Source: DASWNP01 sp036399175 | GTDB taxonomy: Bacteria > Acidobacteriota > Blastocatellia > Pyrinomonadales > Pyrinomonadaceae | DNA: 64,000 bases | Direction of reading: 5' to 3' | Assembly: GCA_036399175.1 (NCBI GenBank) | Contig: DASWNP010000015.1 | Span: forward strand, 67,824-131,823 | Shown here: positions 8,468 to 18,105 of the stretch, piece by piece | Layout: the number at the start of each line of letters is the position of its first letter | How positions within the stretch are numbered: position 1 is the stretch's first letter | Notes under the pieces: model-generated | Databases searched by the model: none | Seen by the model: only the letters and a program-made list of their open reading frames with translations | Told to the model about the DNA's origin: nothing | Program-made: the position numbers and the translations under genes

Positions 8468-11400
8468 TCAAGACCCGAAGCGCTCCTGATACTCGCCGGA
8501 GGTGATGAAAGCCTTGACCATCTCCGAGGTGATGTAGTTGCCGCCGAAGCTGTTGAGCTTGCTCAGCCAGAAGTTGTAGCCGCTGTAGTCGAGCCCCGGC
8601 TGCGGCGGGTCGTTCGGGTTTCGACGCAAGTATCCGAAGTACTGCATCAGGACGAAGGCTCTCGTGTATTCCCTCCGGCCGAAGGCCGCGTTCTCGGCTA
8701 CCTCGCGAAGCGCCTGCGCGCGTGTGACGAGACCGACGCTCAGGCGTGCGCCGAGGTCGACAGCCTGTGCGGGCGTGAGCGAGTTGCCGGTGCGGCTGTT
8801 GAGCGTTTCGACGAACTGCTGCGGGTTCAGGTGCTGATGAGCGGCGACGAACTGCGGGCGCGAGACGAACTCGTCGAAGAAGCGCTGCTTGTTGGCTTCG
8901 AGCTGCTGCTGCCACGCGCCGACGTTGACGATGACGCCGCGCCCAATCTCCTGCGTGTCGGCCATGAAGTCGTTCAGTCGAAGCTGCTCGCCGGTGCCGA
9001 AGGCGGCCTGGTGCGTGAGGTAGACGAGGAAGCCGGTCTGCTGAAACTCGGTCGAGACGAAGAAGGCCGCCGAGACGTTGATGCGCCGAACTTCCCTGCA
9101 CTCCTGAGTGGTGCATTCGTCAATCTGGTTCTTCCAGAAGGCGACGCCGCCCGCATCGCCCTCGCGGTTGAAGAAATCGACGTAGTGCTGGCGGACGAAG
9201 AAGTCGCTGTTGAAGGTGGCGTCGCGGACGGGGTTTGCGCCGGTCGCCGGGTCGTTGTCGTTAATCGTCACGGTGACGCTCGTCTGCGCGCCGAGAGAGG
9301 TGTGAACCGGACTGCTCAGAGTGACGTTGAAGTTCTCGGCTGATTCCTGAAAAACGTCGTCGGTGATGAAGACCTCAATCGTCTTGGAGGTCTCGTTCGC
9401 AGCGAAGCGGAGCACTCCGCGCGCGATGCTGTAGTCGGAGCGGTCGGAGGCCGAGCCGCCGCCGGTCTGATAGAAGACGTTGGCGGACTTCGAGGTGTCG
9501 CCGCTTCGGTTGACCGTGAGCTGGATGCGACGGTCGCCCTCGCCGACGCTCGCCGTCGCCGCGCCGAAGGCGACCGAGTTTGCGCCGATGCCCGAATCGT
9601 CGTCCTGAATGGTGAGGACGGCGGTGTTGGGCGAGCCGAGATTCGCGCCGTTCGTCGGGTTCGTGAGCATCAGGTTGACGGTCTCGCCCGACTCGGCTGC
9701 GGTGTCGTTGATGATGGAGACGCGGACGGTCTTCGAGGTCTCGCAGGGCGCGAAGCTGAGCGCGCCGGAGAGGCTGTTGTAGTCGGAGTTATGGTCGGCT
9801 GTGCCGTTGCCCGTGCCGATGTTGACGGACTGAGCCGTGAAGGCGTCGCCCGTGCGCGTGACGGTGACGGTGGCCGAGCCGCCGTCTTCGCCCGCCGTAT
9901 AGCTCGAAGCGCTGAACTGGAAGAAAGAGGGCGGGGGCGGTGGCGGAGGCGTAAAGACGACGGTCGCGGCGTTGGTCAGATTTATCAGAGAGTTTTCCGA
10001 CGTGTGCGAGGTGACGACGAAGGCGCGCGCCTCGCCCGCCGAAATTCCGACGACGGGGAAGAGGCTCGTGTTGCCGCTTCCGTAGCGGAAGATAATCGTG
10101 CCGTCGCTTCTCAGCTCAATCTCGAAGTTGATGGGATTCTCGCCGCGCGAGGTCGTAGAGGTGAGCGGCGTGTCGAAGGTCGTGCCCTGCCAACGGAAGA
10201 TGATGCTCGTGCCGCTCTGCGTGACGAACACGTCGCCGTTGTTGCGGTCGGTTCTGAGGTCGTCCCACATGCCTGCAATCATGGGCAGCGTCTCCAATCC
10301 GGCGATGCTGCTTCCGGCATCCATGCCGACGCCGTTCTCGTTCGGCAGAGGGGCGAAGTAGAGCGCGCCGTTTGAAGAGACGGTGACGGACGAGTAGGTC
10401 TTACCGAAGAACGGGAAGGCGAACGGCAGCGCGTGGTTCTCTCTGTACACGTCGTCGCCTTTGAGGTTGATGCCCGCGCCGCCGGAGAGCGAGCCTGCGC
10501 CCTGCGTCGAGACGGCATAAGGGTTGGCGAAAGGCGCGCTGGTCGAGACGTTGACGATGCCGCCGCCGCTATTAGCTCCGACCTTGTCGTAGGTGCTGAT
10601 GCTGATGCTTCCCTGAAGCGACTGGTAAGGGATGCTGACCGTGATGGTCTCTTGCGTGCCGGGCTGGCCGGGAATCTTGGTGGCGAGCAGGCGCGTGCCG
10701 AGTCCGGGGTTGTTCGGGTCGTTAAACGTAATCTCGTAGAGAGCGGCAGGGCCGCCGCCGCTTCCGTTGTCGCCGGGCGCAGTCCAGCCGAGCGTGACGT
10801 TGCGCCCGCATTGCGAGATGAGACGGAAGTCGCCGATGCTGCCCGGCAGCGCATTGTCGTTGGCCGCGATGGCTTGCAGCGAGTTGTTGACGTTCAGACG
10901 ACGCCCGGAAAAGACCTTGCCGGAGAGCTGTGCGACGGGGTCGCCGCTAAAGACGAGCGAGTTGCGCAGACGATTGACGCTGACATCCGGAAACTGCGAA
11001 AGGATGAGCGCGGCTGCGCCCGCGACGTGCGGCGCGGCCATCGAAGTGCCGCTGAAGGCCGAATAGGTGTTGTTCGGCGTCGTGCTGACGATGCCTCTGC
11101 CGGGCGCTCCCATGTGGACGAGGCCGAGGCCGAAGTCAGAGAAGATGGCGATTTGCTCGAAGCGGTCGGTGGCCGCCACCGAAATCATGTTCTGAAGATT
11201 GTAGTCGGACGGGTAATGCGGAAAGCCCGTGTTGTTCGCCGCCTGATTGCCCGCCGCCGCGACGAAGAGGATGCCCGACGAAGCGAGCTGGTTGATGGCG
11301 TCAATCTCCGACTGTGAGCGTCCGCCGCCGCCGTAGCTGTTGTTGAGCACGCGGAGATTTGCGCCCTGCCCGCCGCCCGTCTGCACAAACTTATCGCGCA

Positions 11401-12397
11401 TCAGCTTGGCGTAGTTGTAAGCGGCGACGGTGCGGCGCACGTTCGACGGCGCGGCGGGGTCGCACTGCGGGTTATCATCCGGGCACTCCTTGCCCAGAAT
11501 TTTCAGCGACATGATGCTGACCTGCCAGTTGACGCCCGTGATGCCCTGACCGTTGTTGCCGACAGCGCCGATAGTTCCCGCGACGTGCGTGCCGTGAGCG
11601 TCCGTGTTGTTGTCGCCCGCCGCGCCGTCGTAGACCGAGCCGTCGTTGTGATAGAAGTCCCAGCCGTTGATGTCGTCAACCTTGCCGTTGCCGTCGTCGT
11701 CCGCGCTGTTACCGGCGGTCTCTGCGGGGTTGCGCCAGATGTTGGCTTGCAGGTCTGGATGATTGATGTCGATGCCTTCGTCGATGACGCCGACGACGAC
11801 CGAGCGGCTGCCGGTCGTCGTGTTCCACGCAAGCTCGGCGTCAATGTCTGCGCCGGGGATGCCTGCGGCTTGCTGGTTCGTGTAATCGTTGAAGCCGACC
11901 TGCCCTGTGTTTTTGAGCGCCCACTGCTGCGGGTAGTTCGGGTCGTTAGGGGCAGCGTCGCGGCGGCGGACGTAGTTCGGCTCGGCGTAGAGAACATCCT
12001 CGCGCGCGCTCAGGGCTTCGACGGCCTGAAGCGTCGCTTCCGGGTTGACGCGCGCAAAGCGCAAGCCCGGCACGATGTCCGAGCCGTCGAAACGCTCTAT
12101 CTCGATGTTCATCTCGCCGCCTTCCGACATGAGGAGGCCGACGTTGGTGCGCACAGTCCGCTCGGTCGCCGCGACTACGGGCGAGCTACGACGGAAGCGG
12201 ACGAGCACTTCGCCCGGCACGAACTCGGCTTCCTGCGTCGCCTTGAGCTTCGAGCCGCCGGACGTTTGCCGGGCGGCGCTCGCCTTGAGGGAGACGGGCA
12301 GGGCGAGGGCCAGCAACGCGAGGCTGAGAAAGAGAGAGAGGGCGCGTCGCACTCCGACGACGCCGCCCCTTCGACGAGCGATTGGCGAGATTGACAT
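8468..12397 (-). CDS. secreted subtilisin-like serine protease (S8) with Calx-beta domains and DUF4214-like module
   Basis: The ATG at 12397 has GGAGAG eight bases upstream and opens a signal peptide (ALSLFLSLALLALALPVSL). In-frame starts at 12421 and 12412 lack a ribosome site. A propeptide-like region carries FVPGEVLVRFRR. The catalytic triad is complete: Asp in VVVGVIDEGID (about 206), His in DAHGTHVAG (about 268) and Ser in FSGTSMAAPHVAG (about 452). Further on are a fibronectin/FN3-like stretch, a proline run (PPPPPPPSFF), two Calx-beta domains and the shared C-terminal module ending SGEYQERFGS. It is predicted to be an exported protease. It belongs with the two other multidomain exoproteins downstream, although each may have its own promoter. 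Confidence 0.92.
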   Translation of the reverse strand: MSISPIARRRGGVVGVRRALSLFLSLALLALALPVSLKASAARQTSGGSKLKATQEAEFVPGEVLVRFRRSSPVVAATERTVRTNVGLLMSEGGEMNIEIERFDGSDIVPGLRFARVNPEATLQAVEALSAREDVLYAEPNYVRRRDAAPNDPNYPQQWALKNTGQVGFNDYTNQQAAGIPGADIDAELAWNTTTGSRSVVVGVIDEGIDINHPDLQANIWRNPAETAGNSADDDGNGKVDDINGWDFYHNDGSVYDGAAGDNNTDAHGTHVAGTIGAVGNNGQGITGVNWQVSIMSLKILGKECPDDNPQCDPAAPSNVRRTVAAYNYAKLMRDKFVQTGGGQGANLRVLNNSYGGGGRSQSEIDAINQLASSGILFVAAAGNQAANNTGFPHYPSDYNLQNMISVAATDRFEQIAIFSDFGLGLVHMGAPGRGIVSTTPNNTYSAFSGTSMAAPHVAGAAALILSQFPDVSVNRLRNSLVFSGDPVAQLSGKVFSGRRLNVNNSLQAIAANDNALPGSIGDFRLISQCGRNVTLGWTAPGDNGSGGGPAALYEITFNDPNNPGLGTRLLATKIPGQPGTQETITVSIPYQSLQGSISISTYDKVGANSGGGIVNVSTSAPFANPYAVSTQGAGSLSGGAGINLKGDDVYRENHALPFAFPFFGKTYSSVTVSSNGALYFAPLPNENGVGMDAGSSIAGLETLPMIAGMWDDLRTDRNNGDVFVTQSGTSIIFRWQGTTFDTPLTSTTSRGENPINFEIELRSDGTIIFRYGSGNTSLFPVVGISAGEARAFVVTSHTSENSLINLTNAATVVFTPPPPPPPSFFQFSASSYTAGEDGGSATVTVTRTGDAFTAQSVNIGTGNGTADHNSDYNSLSGALSFAPCETSKTVRVSIINDTAAESGETVNLMLTNPTNGANLGSPNTAVLTIQDDDSGIGANSVAFGAATASVGEGDRRIQLTVNRSGDTSKSANVFYQTGGGSASDRSDYSIARGVLRFAANETSKTIEVFITDDVFQESAENFNVTLSSPVHTSLGAQTSVTVTINDNDPATGANPVRDATFNSDFFVRQHYVDFFNREGDAGGVAFWKNQIDECTTQECREVRRINVSAAFFVSTEFQQTGFLVYLTHQAAFGTGEQLRLNDFMADTQEIGRGVIVNVGAWQQQLEANKQRFFDEFVSRPQFVAAHQHLNPQQFVETLNSRTGNSLTPAQAVDLGARLSVGLVTRAQALREVAENAAFGRREYTRAFVLMQYFGYLRRNPNDPPQPGLDYSGYNFWLSKLNSFGGNYITSEMVKAFITSGEYQERFGS

Positions 12398-12913
12398 TCG
12401 GGAACTCTCCATTGAACCCACGAGGGAAATGTTCGGGAAATCTTCGATTCAGGAAATCTTCGAGCCGCGCACTTCGGGGCTCGCTCCAAAGATACTGATA
12501 CTTCTCTTCTCGGAAAATCTCAACCGCCGACGGGTCGAGGCTCGTTTGGAGCGCGCTGGAATCTGAATTTTTCCGCGCCAGCCGCCAGCGCCGAAAGGGC
12601 GAAGCGGCGTGCGGGTCGGGTGTTTAGAAAGGGCGGCAGCAGGTCTTTTGGAAATCACAGGCGACGCTCGAATCTTCCGGCACGCGCGGGAAGGGTTGCG
12701 GCCTGCCGCTCGTCGTCTTTTCGAAACCGTGTTGGGGGGGATAAATCTGCTCGAATCGTTCAAAAAGATGAACGCCATTCAGATGCTTTTCGCGCCCCGC
12801 CGGATGCATCCGAGAAACACAATTTTTTCAAACAAAAGGATGGAAAAAGCCGGGAGAGACGACGTTTTGGGGGGACGGCCGGAAGCGCCTTCCGGCCGTC
12901 GCACGGAAAGCGT
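12398..12913. other. gene-free stretch between lptD and the subtilisin gene
   Basis: About 515 bases without a supported coding region. It carries the hairpin at 12875-12899 just past the lptD stop and an A-rich tract (CACAATTTTTTCAAACAAAAGG near 12818). The promoter of the subtilisin gene should lie here but was not resolved. Confidence 0.5.
12875..12899. terminator. hairpin downstream of lptD
   Basis: Perfect eleven-base arms ACGGCCGGAAG and CTTCCGGCCGT with a three-base loop, fifteen bases past the lptD stop on the minus strand. There is no T-run after it. Confidence 0.55.
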
Positions 12914-15544
12914 CTAGCGGAAGTTCTGGCCTATCTGCTCGGTGCCGAAGGTGCCGATGCCGTTCAGGCGGAAGCTGAAGACGGTTCTACTCTCCTGCCT
13001 CAAACCGACGTTGAAGGTGAAATTCTGGGCGGTGATGGAGCAGCAATCCCAGGCGTAGCCGACGCTGACGGTGGAGCTGATGAGCGAAGAGCTGCCGCGA
13101 CCCGGCCGGTTCTGGAAGTCGAAGAAGAGCGAGACGCCGCCGAAGAGTCCGCGCTCGCGGTTGCCGAGGAAGACGGACGGGCTCCACTGCGAGCCCTGAA
13201 GCGTGCCCGGCTCTTTGCCCGCGCGGTCGCTGAATCGTCGAAGCTCCGGGGCGAGCGTGATGGCGCGCGTGTAGTAGAGCGTCTGGAAAGTCTCGAACTG
13301 GCGAAGCACGGGCACGTCGCGCCGCAGGCCGACGCTGACGGCGATGTCGCGCAGGCCGCCGCCCTTGCCGAGGATGTCGAGGTTTGTGCGCACGTCGGCG
13401 TAGAGGTCTCGGTAGGGATTAGACGAAGGCATGCGCAGCCGCGCTTCGACGTAGAGCGGCGAGAAGCGCCGCTCGACGCCGCCGTAGCCGAAGCCGGAGA
13501 AGGTGTTGATGGGATAGAACTGGTTGCGCCTGCCGGGAATGAGCGCGTTGCCGAAGGTCGGGTCGAAGAAATATTTCTGCCGGACGGTGACGTAGAGCAC
13601 CTCGAAGGGCTGGCGCGTGAGCGGCGCGGCGTCCCTGGCGTTGCCGCCGATGCCGGTCGCGGGCGTCTGTCCGGTCACGGTCTCGGTCGAGCGGCGCGTG
13701 AAGAAGCGGTTGGTGATGCCGTACTCAATCTCGTTGGTGTTGGCGATGGCATCGACGAGGTCGAAACGGATGATGCGCTCGAAGCTGTTGATGCCGGAGA
13801 TTTTCCGGTAGGTGAAATACGGCTCGATGGTATGACGGAACCAGAAGGTTCCGTCGCCGCGACGGAAGTTACGCGCGAGAGTAGGCGGCCTGACATCGAA
13901 CTCAAGCTCGCCGTAGCCGCGTACAATATCTCGGCTCTGGACGAGGCGGGTCGTCGGTTCGAGCGAGTTGGAATAGTAGGTAGCTCGAAGGCTGGCGCTC
14001 GCAGTCGCCTGCCAGCCACCGCCCAGAAGGAACGGCACGCTGAAACGCGGGCGCACGTCGAAGCGCTGCACGATGGAAGGCGTGATAATCGGGTTGAGAT
14101 TGCCGAGGGCGAGAAACTCCGTCGGGTCTTCGACCGTCTCCTTGCGACTCACGCCTTCGAGGCCGCCCTCGAAAGAGAAATAGACGGGCAGGCGCTCCCA
14201 GAAAGGAAGCGGCGACGGGCGCTTGTCGAGAAAGATGCCGGGCAGCGAGCGCGTGCGAACGCGGATGCTCGGAATCGAAGTGACCTGCGTGCGAGCGAGG
14301 AAGTTGAAGCTGTAGTCGCCGGAGTTTTTGTTGACGAAGAGCTGCGAGCGCTCTTCGGGCGAGATGGCCTGTTGAATCGAGTCGGAGAAAATCTGCCGGA
14401 AGGCGAGGTTGGAAGTGATGTTGATGTCGGCGGCGGCGATGAAGCCGTTCGGGAAGTAATGCACGCCCTCGATGTAGAAACTCGACCCTCCCTGATTCGG
14501 GTGCTCCGCGTCTTCCTTCGCGCCGAAGATTCTATCCTTGACGGCGTAGAAACCCATGTTGAAGAAGGAGCGCGAGTTGGCGCGCGTGCGCAAATCCGCG
14601 CCGAAGCCGATACCGCGCGCCGTGTAGATGTCGTTGCGAAAGGTCACGTCCGCCGAGCGTCCGAGCGTCTGGAAGTAAGCGTTCGAGACGCGGAAGCCCT
14701 TCTGCTCGGAGCCGCTGAAGGTGGGCGTCAGAAAGCCCGAAGCGCGGTCGCGCGGCTTGATGGAGATGGAGGCGTAAGGCAGATAGAAGATGGGCACGCC
14801 CTTTACGTTGAAGGTCGGCGACTTGGTGCGCACGCGGTCTCTCTGCGTAATGACGGCGCGCTTCGACTTGAAGCTCCACTTCGGCACTTCCTCTTCGCAG
14901 GCCGTGATTTCGCCGTTGATGACGAGTATCTTGTTCGTGCCTATCTTCTCAACCGAGTCGGCGGTGAAATAAACAACCGTGCCGTCCTGCGTCTGGTTCG
15001 TGAAGCCTGTGGAGTTGACGAAGTAGCCGAGCTTGGTGGCGTAGTTCCACTCGGCGCGCGAGCCAGTGATGCGCTGCTGGTCGCCCTGGTCGAAGACGAC
15101 GCTGCCTTCGGCCACAACCTTGTTCAGCGCCTCGAAGACCGTCAGCTTGTCGGACTGCAAACGATAAATGCCGATGCGGGCATCGACGTTCCCTTCATAG
15201 ACGACGACTCTTTCGCCCTCCGCTCCCGTCACCGTGTTCTTGTTGGCGTTGACGACGAGGTCGTCCGCCGAAGGCGAAGGCGCAGCCGCGCTGGTCGTCG
15301 CGGTCGTGCCCGGCGTCGCCCCGGTCGGTGCGTCGTCGCCTTCTCGCCTGCGTCGCGGGAGGATGGGCGGCTGGTCTTGCGTGAGCGGGTTGACGTTGGG
15401 CGTGTCGGTCAGAGGATTCTGCACCTGCCTATCGACCGGGTTGGTCGTCGGCTGCTGCGCGCGGGCAACACCCAAGCCTCCCGCCGCGACGACGAGCAGG
15501 CACACTACGATTCGCAAGGTTGATTTGAAACAGTAATCTGTCAC
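12914..15544 (-). CDS. lptD: LPS-assembly outer-membrane protein LptD (OstA/Imp)
   Basis: LptD is the outer-membrane barrel that inserts lipopolysaccharide into the outer leaflet. A signal peptide occupies residues 1-30 (IVVCLLVVAAGGLGVARA). A proline-rich linker is followed by an N-terminal OstA/jelly-roll domain (about 95-290), with strands such as VVYEGNVDARIGIYRLQSDKL and FTADSVEKI. From about residue 290 there are barrel strands typical of the family (DRASGFLTPTFSGSE, DVTFRNDIYTARGIGFGADLR). At 876 residues the length is normal for LptD. The start is a GTG at 15544 with no clear ribosome site, so a start a few codons downstream is possible. It lies near lpxA, lpxB and lpxD. Confidence 0.92.
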   Translation of the reverse strand: MTDYCFKSTLRIVVCLLVVAAGGLGVARAQQPTTNPVDRQVQNPLTDTPNVNPLTQDQPPILPRRRREGDDAPTGATPGTTATTSAAAPSPSADDLVVNANKNTVTGAEGERVVVYEGNVDARIGIYRLQSDKLTVFEALNKVVAEGSVVFDQGDQQRITGSRAEWNYATKLGYFVNSTGFTNQTQDGTVVYFTADSVEKIGTNKILVINGEITACEEEVPKWSFKSKRAVITQRDRVRTKSPTFNVKGVPIFYLPYASISIKPRDRASGFLTPTFSGSEQKGFRVSNAYFQTLGRSADVTFRNDIYTARGIGFGADLRTRANSRSFFNMGFYAVKDRIFGAKEDAEHPNQGGSSFYIEGVHYFPNGFIAAADINITSNLAFRQIFSDSIQQAISPEERSQLFVNKNSGDYSFNFLARTQVTSIPSIRVRTRSLPGIFLDKRPSPLPFWERLPVYFSFEGGLEGVSRKETVEDPTEFLALGNLNPIITPSIVQRFDVRPRFSVPFLLGGGWQATASASLRATYYSNSLEPTTRLVQSRDIVRGYGELEFDVRPPTLARNFRRGDGTFWFRHTIEPYFTYRKISGINSFERIIRFDLVDAIANTNEIEYGITNRFFTRRSTETVTGQTPATGIGGNARDAAPLTRQPFEVLYVTVRQKYFFDPTFGNALIPGRRNQFYPINTFSGFGYGGVERRFSPLYVEARLRMPSSNPYRDLYADVRTNLDILGKGGGLRDIAVSVGLRRDVPVLRQFETFQTLYYTRAITLAPELRRFSDRAGKEPGTLQGSQWSPSVFLGNRERGLFGGVSLFFDFQNRPGRGSSSLISSTVSVGYAWDCCSITAQNFTFNVGLRQESRTVFSFRLNGIGTFGTEQIGQNFR

Positions 15545-16002
15545 GGGAAAAACGCCCGACGCCGCAAGATGCGCTCGTCAAATCCATCGACGAACAGAAC
15601 GGACGGACGCGTACCTCCGAAATGCCGCAGAGCGCGTTGAGTCGCGCTCGAACCTTTTCAAAGACGAGCCGATGCTAACACAGGTGAGTCGGGAGTCTGA
15701 AGTCGGGAGTCTCAAGTCCCAAGTTTGGGGAAGTTTCAGCCGTCTCAGGTCTCAAGAGCTGGCAAGCTCAGAATCCGAAGTAAAGAGGCAGAAAGAGACT
15801 TAACCGCTCCCCAGAGCCGAGACTTCAGGCTCTCGATTTGAGACCAGACGTTTCTCGTCTGACAAGATTTCTTCACAGCCATGTTGCTTTTCTCTCAACA
15901 ACCTCCCGCTCAGGTCGGACGCTAAATCCGTCAGCGCGCTCTGGCGCGTAACGCAGTTGAACTTTCCCCCGACACAATTCAATCTCAGAGGGAGCGACCG
16001 AC
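15545..16002. other. gene-free stretch between divergent lptD and the diiron protein gene
   Basis: No supported coding region. It should contain the divergent promoters, and it carries the degenerate heptamer array at 15686-15727. Dispersed GTCTC/GAGAC words up to about 15860 may be the eroded complementary arm. Confidence 0.5.
15686..15727. repeat. heptamer array, RAGTCNN type
   Basis: Six consecutive seven-base units: GAGTCGG, GAGTCTG, AAGTCGG, GAGTCTC, AAGTCCC, AAGTTTG. A clear matching arm is missing. Pieces such as GAGACTT and GATTTGAGAC near 15820-15845 may be its remnant. Confidence 0.6.
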
Positions 16003-16815
16003 GTGTTCGAGACGGAGCGTGACGTGCTCGCGTGGTTTGAGAAACAGCCGCGCGCGCTCGACAAAAATTTTCTGGATAATATCGCGTGGCGGGATGTTTC
16101 GCGCCACGAGCTTAACGCCGACTTCGTGCCCGTGCTGATTTACATGCGCGATGTCGAAAGCTTCACAGACATCTACTACAAAGAGCTGCTGCGCACGCCG
16201 ACAGGTCGAGACCCCGTCGTCAAAAAGTTTATGGAGCGTTGGAGCGAGGAGGAACGGTTGCACGCCGAGCTGCTCAATCGCTTTCTGGAAGAAGCGGGCG
16301 TTCACACCAGCCCGCGCTGGGAGGCCGAAGCGAAATCAAAAATATCCTTCCGCTACAAATTCGAGAACTGCGTCTCGTCGCTTCTCTCGAACCCTTTCGG
16401 CGAGCACTTCGCCGGAGCGCACATGACCTGGGGCGCAATCAACGAGATGACGACGCTGCAAGGCTACAGGCGTCTCTGGAAGCTCGCAGGCCATCCCGTG
16501 CTCGAACACTTGCTGCGCCGAATCGCCCAAGAAGAGTCGGTGCACTCCTATTTCTACCTGAACATCGCACGATTGAAACTCAAACGCTCTCTCTTCTCGC
16601 GCAAGCTCGCCCGCTTCATCATCGGCAAGTTCTGGACGCCGGTCGGGCAGGGCACGAAGCCGCAGCTTGAGACCAACTACCTCATCGCCACCCTCTTCAA
16701 AGGAACGGAAGGCATCGACTTCTTCGACAGAAATGTGAGCCGTCGGCTCAAACAACTGCCCGGCTTCGACGGCTTCCAGACCGTCTTCGATAGAATCGTG
16801 GCCATCGCTCAATAG
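16003..16815 (+). CDS. ferritin-like diiron protein, acyl-ACP desaturase-like
   Basis: A soluble, helical protein of 270 residues with the two-helix iron motifs of the ferritin-like superfamily. The first pair is Glu in RDVESFTDIYYKE and the EEERLH block (about residues 80-85). The second is the EESVHSYFY block (about 178-186). The E...EExxH...E...ExxH spacing resembles type II acyl-ACP desaturases and related N-oxygenases. The GTG start has GAGGGAG upstream. Being next to lipid A genes makes a role in fatty-acid modification attractive, but that is inference. The stop is followed at once by a heptamer palindrome. Confidence 0.78.
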   Translation: MFETERDVLAWFEKQPRALDKNFLDNIAWRDVSRHELNADFVPVLIYMRDVESFTDIYYKELLRTPTGRDPVVKKFMERWSEEERLHAELLNRFLEEAGVHTSPRWEAEAKSKISFRYKFENCVSSLLSNPFGEHFAGAHMTWGAINEMTTLQGYRRLWKLAGHPVLEHLLRRIAQEESVHSYFYLNIARLKLKRSLFSRKLARFIIGKFWTPVGQGTKPQLETNYLIATLFKGTEGIDFFDRNVSRRLKQLPGFDGFQTVFDRIVAIAQ

Positions 16816-16822
16816 AAAAAAC

Positions 16823-16900
16823 CGTCAATCGTGAATCGTAAATCGTGAATAGAAAGAAAATGGTCTTTCACTATTTACGATTTACGATTCACGATTAACG
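16823..16900. repeat. intergenic heptamer palindrome, AATCGTR type
   Basis: Arms at 16823-16852 and 16871-16900 match as reverse complements at 28 of 30 bases. The left arm reads in seven-base units AATCGTG, AATCGTA, AATCGTG, AATAGAA. It fills the space between the diiron gene stop (16815) and the lpxB start (16918). Confidence 0.88.
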
Positions 16901-16917
16901 TCTTTATTATTCTTTCG

Positions 16918-18105
16918 ATGAGCGAGCAGAGCCGAGAGACGTTTCGCCTGATGATTGTGGCGGGGGAGGCTTCGGGCGACGCGCATGCGGCGGCGCTGGT
17001 GCGTGCGCTGCGCGAGCGCGGAGAGGGCGTGAGCTTCGAGTTTTTCGGCGCGACGCAGGGGCGGATGCGCGAGGCGGGCGTCGAGTCCGTCGTGCGCTCG
17101 GACGAGCTGGCGATTGTCGGCCTGTTGGAGATAGCGCAGGCGCTGCCGCGATTCTGGCGAGCATATAGAGCTTTGAAGCGAGCCGCGCGTGAGCGACGCC
17201 CTGACGCGGTCGTGCTCGTCGATTGGCCTGATTTCAATTTGCCGCTCGCTCGCTCGCTTCGCCGTCGCGGCGCGAAAATCATCTACTACATCAGCCCGCA
17301 ACTCTGGGCTTGGCGCTCGCATCGCGTTCGCAACATCCGGCGCGACGTAGACCTTCTGCTCGCCATCCTGCCTTTCGAGCCGGAGTGGTACGCGGCGCGC
17401 GGCATCCGTCACGTCGAGTTCGTCGGCCACCCGCTCGCAGGCGTCGTCGAACCGCGCTACGATCGCGCCGAGTTTTGCCGGAGGCACAGGCTCGACCCCG
17501 CGCGCCCCCTCATCGCGCTTCTGCCCGGCAGCCGACGCAAAGAACTCGAACGCATCCTGCCGCCCATGCTCGACGCCGCGCGCACGCTCTCTCTCTCTCG
17601 TCGCGGCGCGCAGTTCGTCGTCGCCCTCGCCGCCAACCGCGCGCCCGCCGAAGCCGAGCGCATCATCGACGCTTCCCTCCCCGACCGCTCGACCCTCGAC
17701 CTGCGCCTCGTTCAGCACGAAACCTACGAAGCTCTCGCCGCATCGGACGCCGCAGCCGTCGCCAGCGGCACGGCGACGCTCGAAGCCGCGCTGACGGCGA
17801 CGCCGCTCGTCGTCGTCTACAAAGAATCCTTCCTCAACTGGCACATCCTCGGCAGTCTCATCAAGACCGAGCACTACGGGCTCGTCAACCTTATCGCCGG
17901 TTATCGCCTCGCCGCCGAGCTACTGCAAAACGACTTCGACGCCAGAGCGCTCGAACGCGAGCTAGACCAACTCCTCGACCCCGCGCGCAACGCACAGTTT
18001 AGGTCTCAACTCCGCGAAGCCACCGCCCGCCTCAGCCTCCGCCGCGCCTCCCACGAAGCCGCCGACGCCATCATCAAAACTCTAAGGATGAAGGCGGAAG
18101 GATGA
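16918..18105 (+). CDS. lpxB: lipid-A-disaccharide synthase LpxB
   Basis: LpxB joins UDP-2,3-diacylglucosamine and 2,3-diacylglucosamine-1-phosphate to make the tetra-acyl disaccharide backbone of lipid A at the inner membrane. This is a GT19-family protein of 395 residues, the usual size. Family signatures are the N-terminal MIVAGEASGDAHAAALVRAL, the middle YYISPQLWAWRSHRVRNI, FVGHPLAG, the ALLPGSRRKEL strand-loop and SGTATLEAALTATPLVVVYK. The last codons and the TGA lie inside a heptamer palindrome, so the terminal LRMKAEG residues are repeat-encoded. It converges on lpxD with only 54 bases between the stops. Confidence 0.95.
   Translation: MSEQSRETFRLMIVAGEASGDAHAAALVRALRERGEGVSFEFFGATQGRMREAGVESVVRSDELAIVGLLEIAQALPRFWRAYRALKRAARERRPDAVVLVDWPDFNLPLARSLRRRGAKIIYYISPQLWAWRSHRVRNIRRDVDLLLAILPFEPEWYAARGIRHVEFVGHPLAGVVEPRYDRAEFCRRHRLDPARPLIALLPGSRRKELERILPPMLDAARTLSLSRRGAQFVVALAANRAPAEAERIIDASLPDRSTLDLRLVQHETYEALAASDAAAVASGTATLEAALTATPLVVVYKESFLNWHILGSLIKTEHYGLVNLIAGYRLAAELLQNDFDARALERELDQLLDPARNAQFRSQLREATARLSLRRASHEAADAIIKTLRMKAEG

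Noticed and set aside
12620..15523. 967-codon open frame on the plus strand
   Set aside because: It is the antisense of lptD. Its translation is low in complexity with no family resemblance, while the minus frame has a signal peptide and LptD features.
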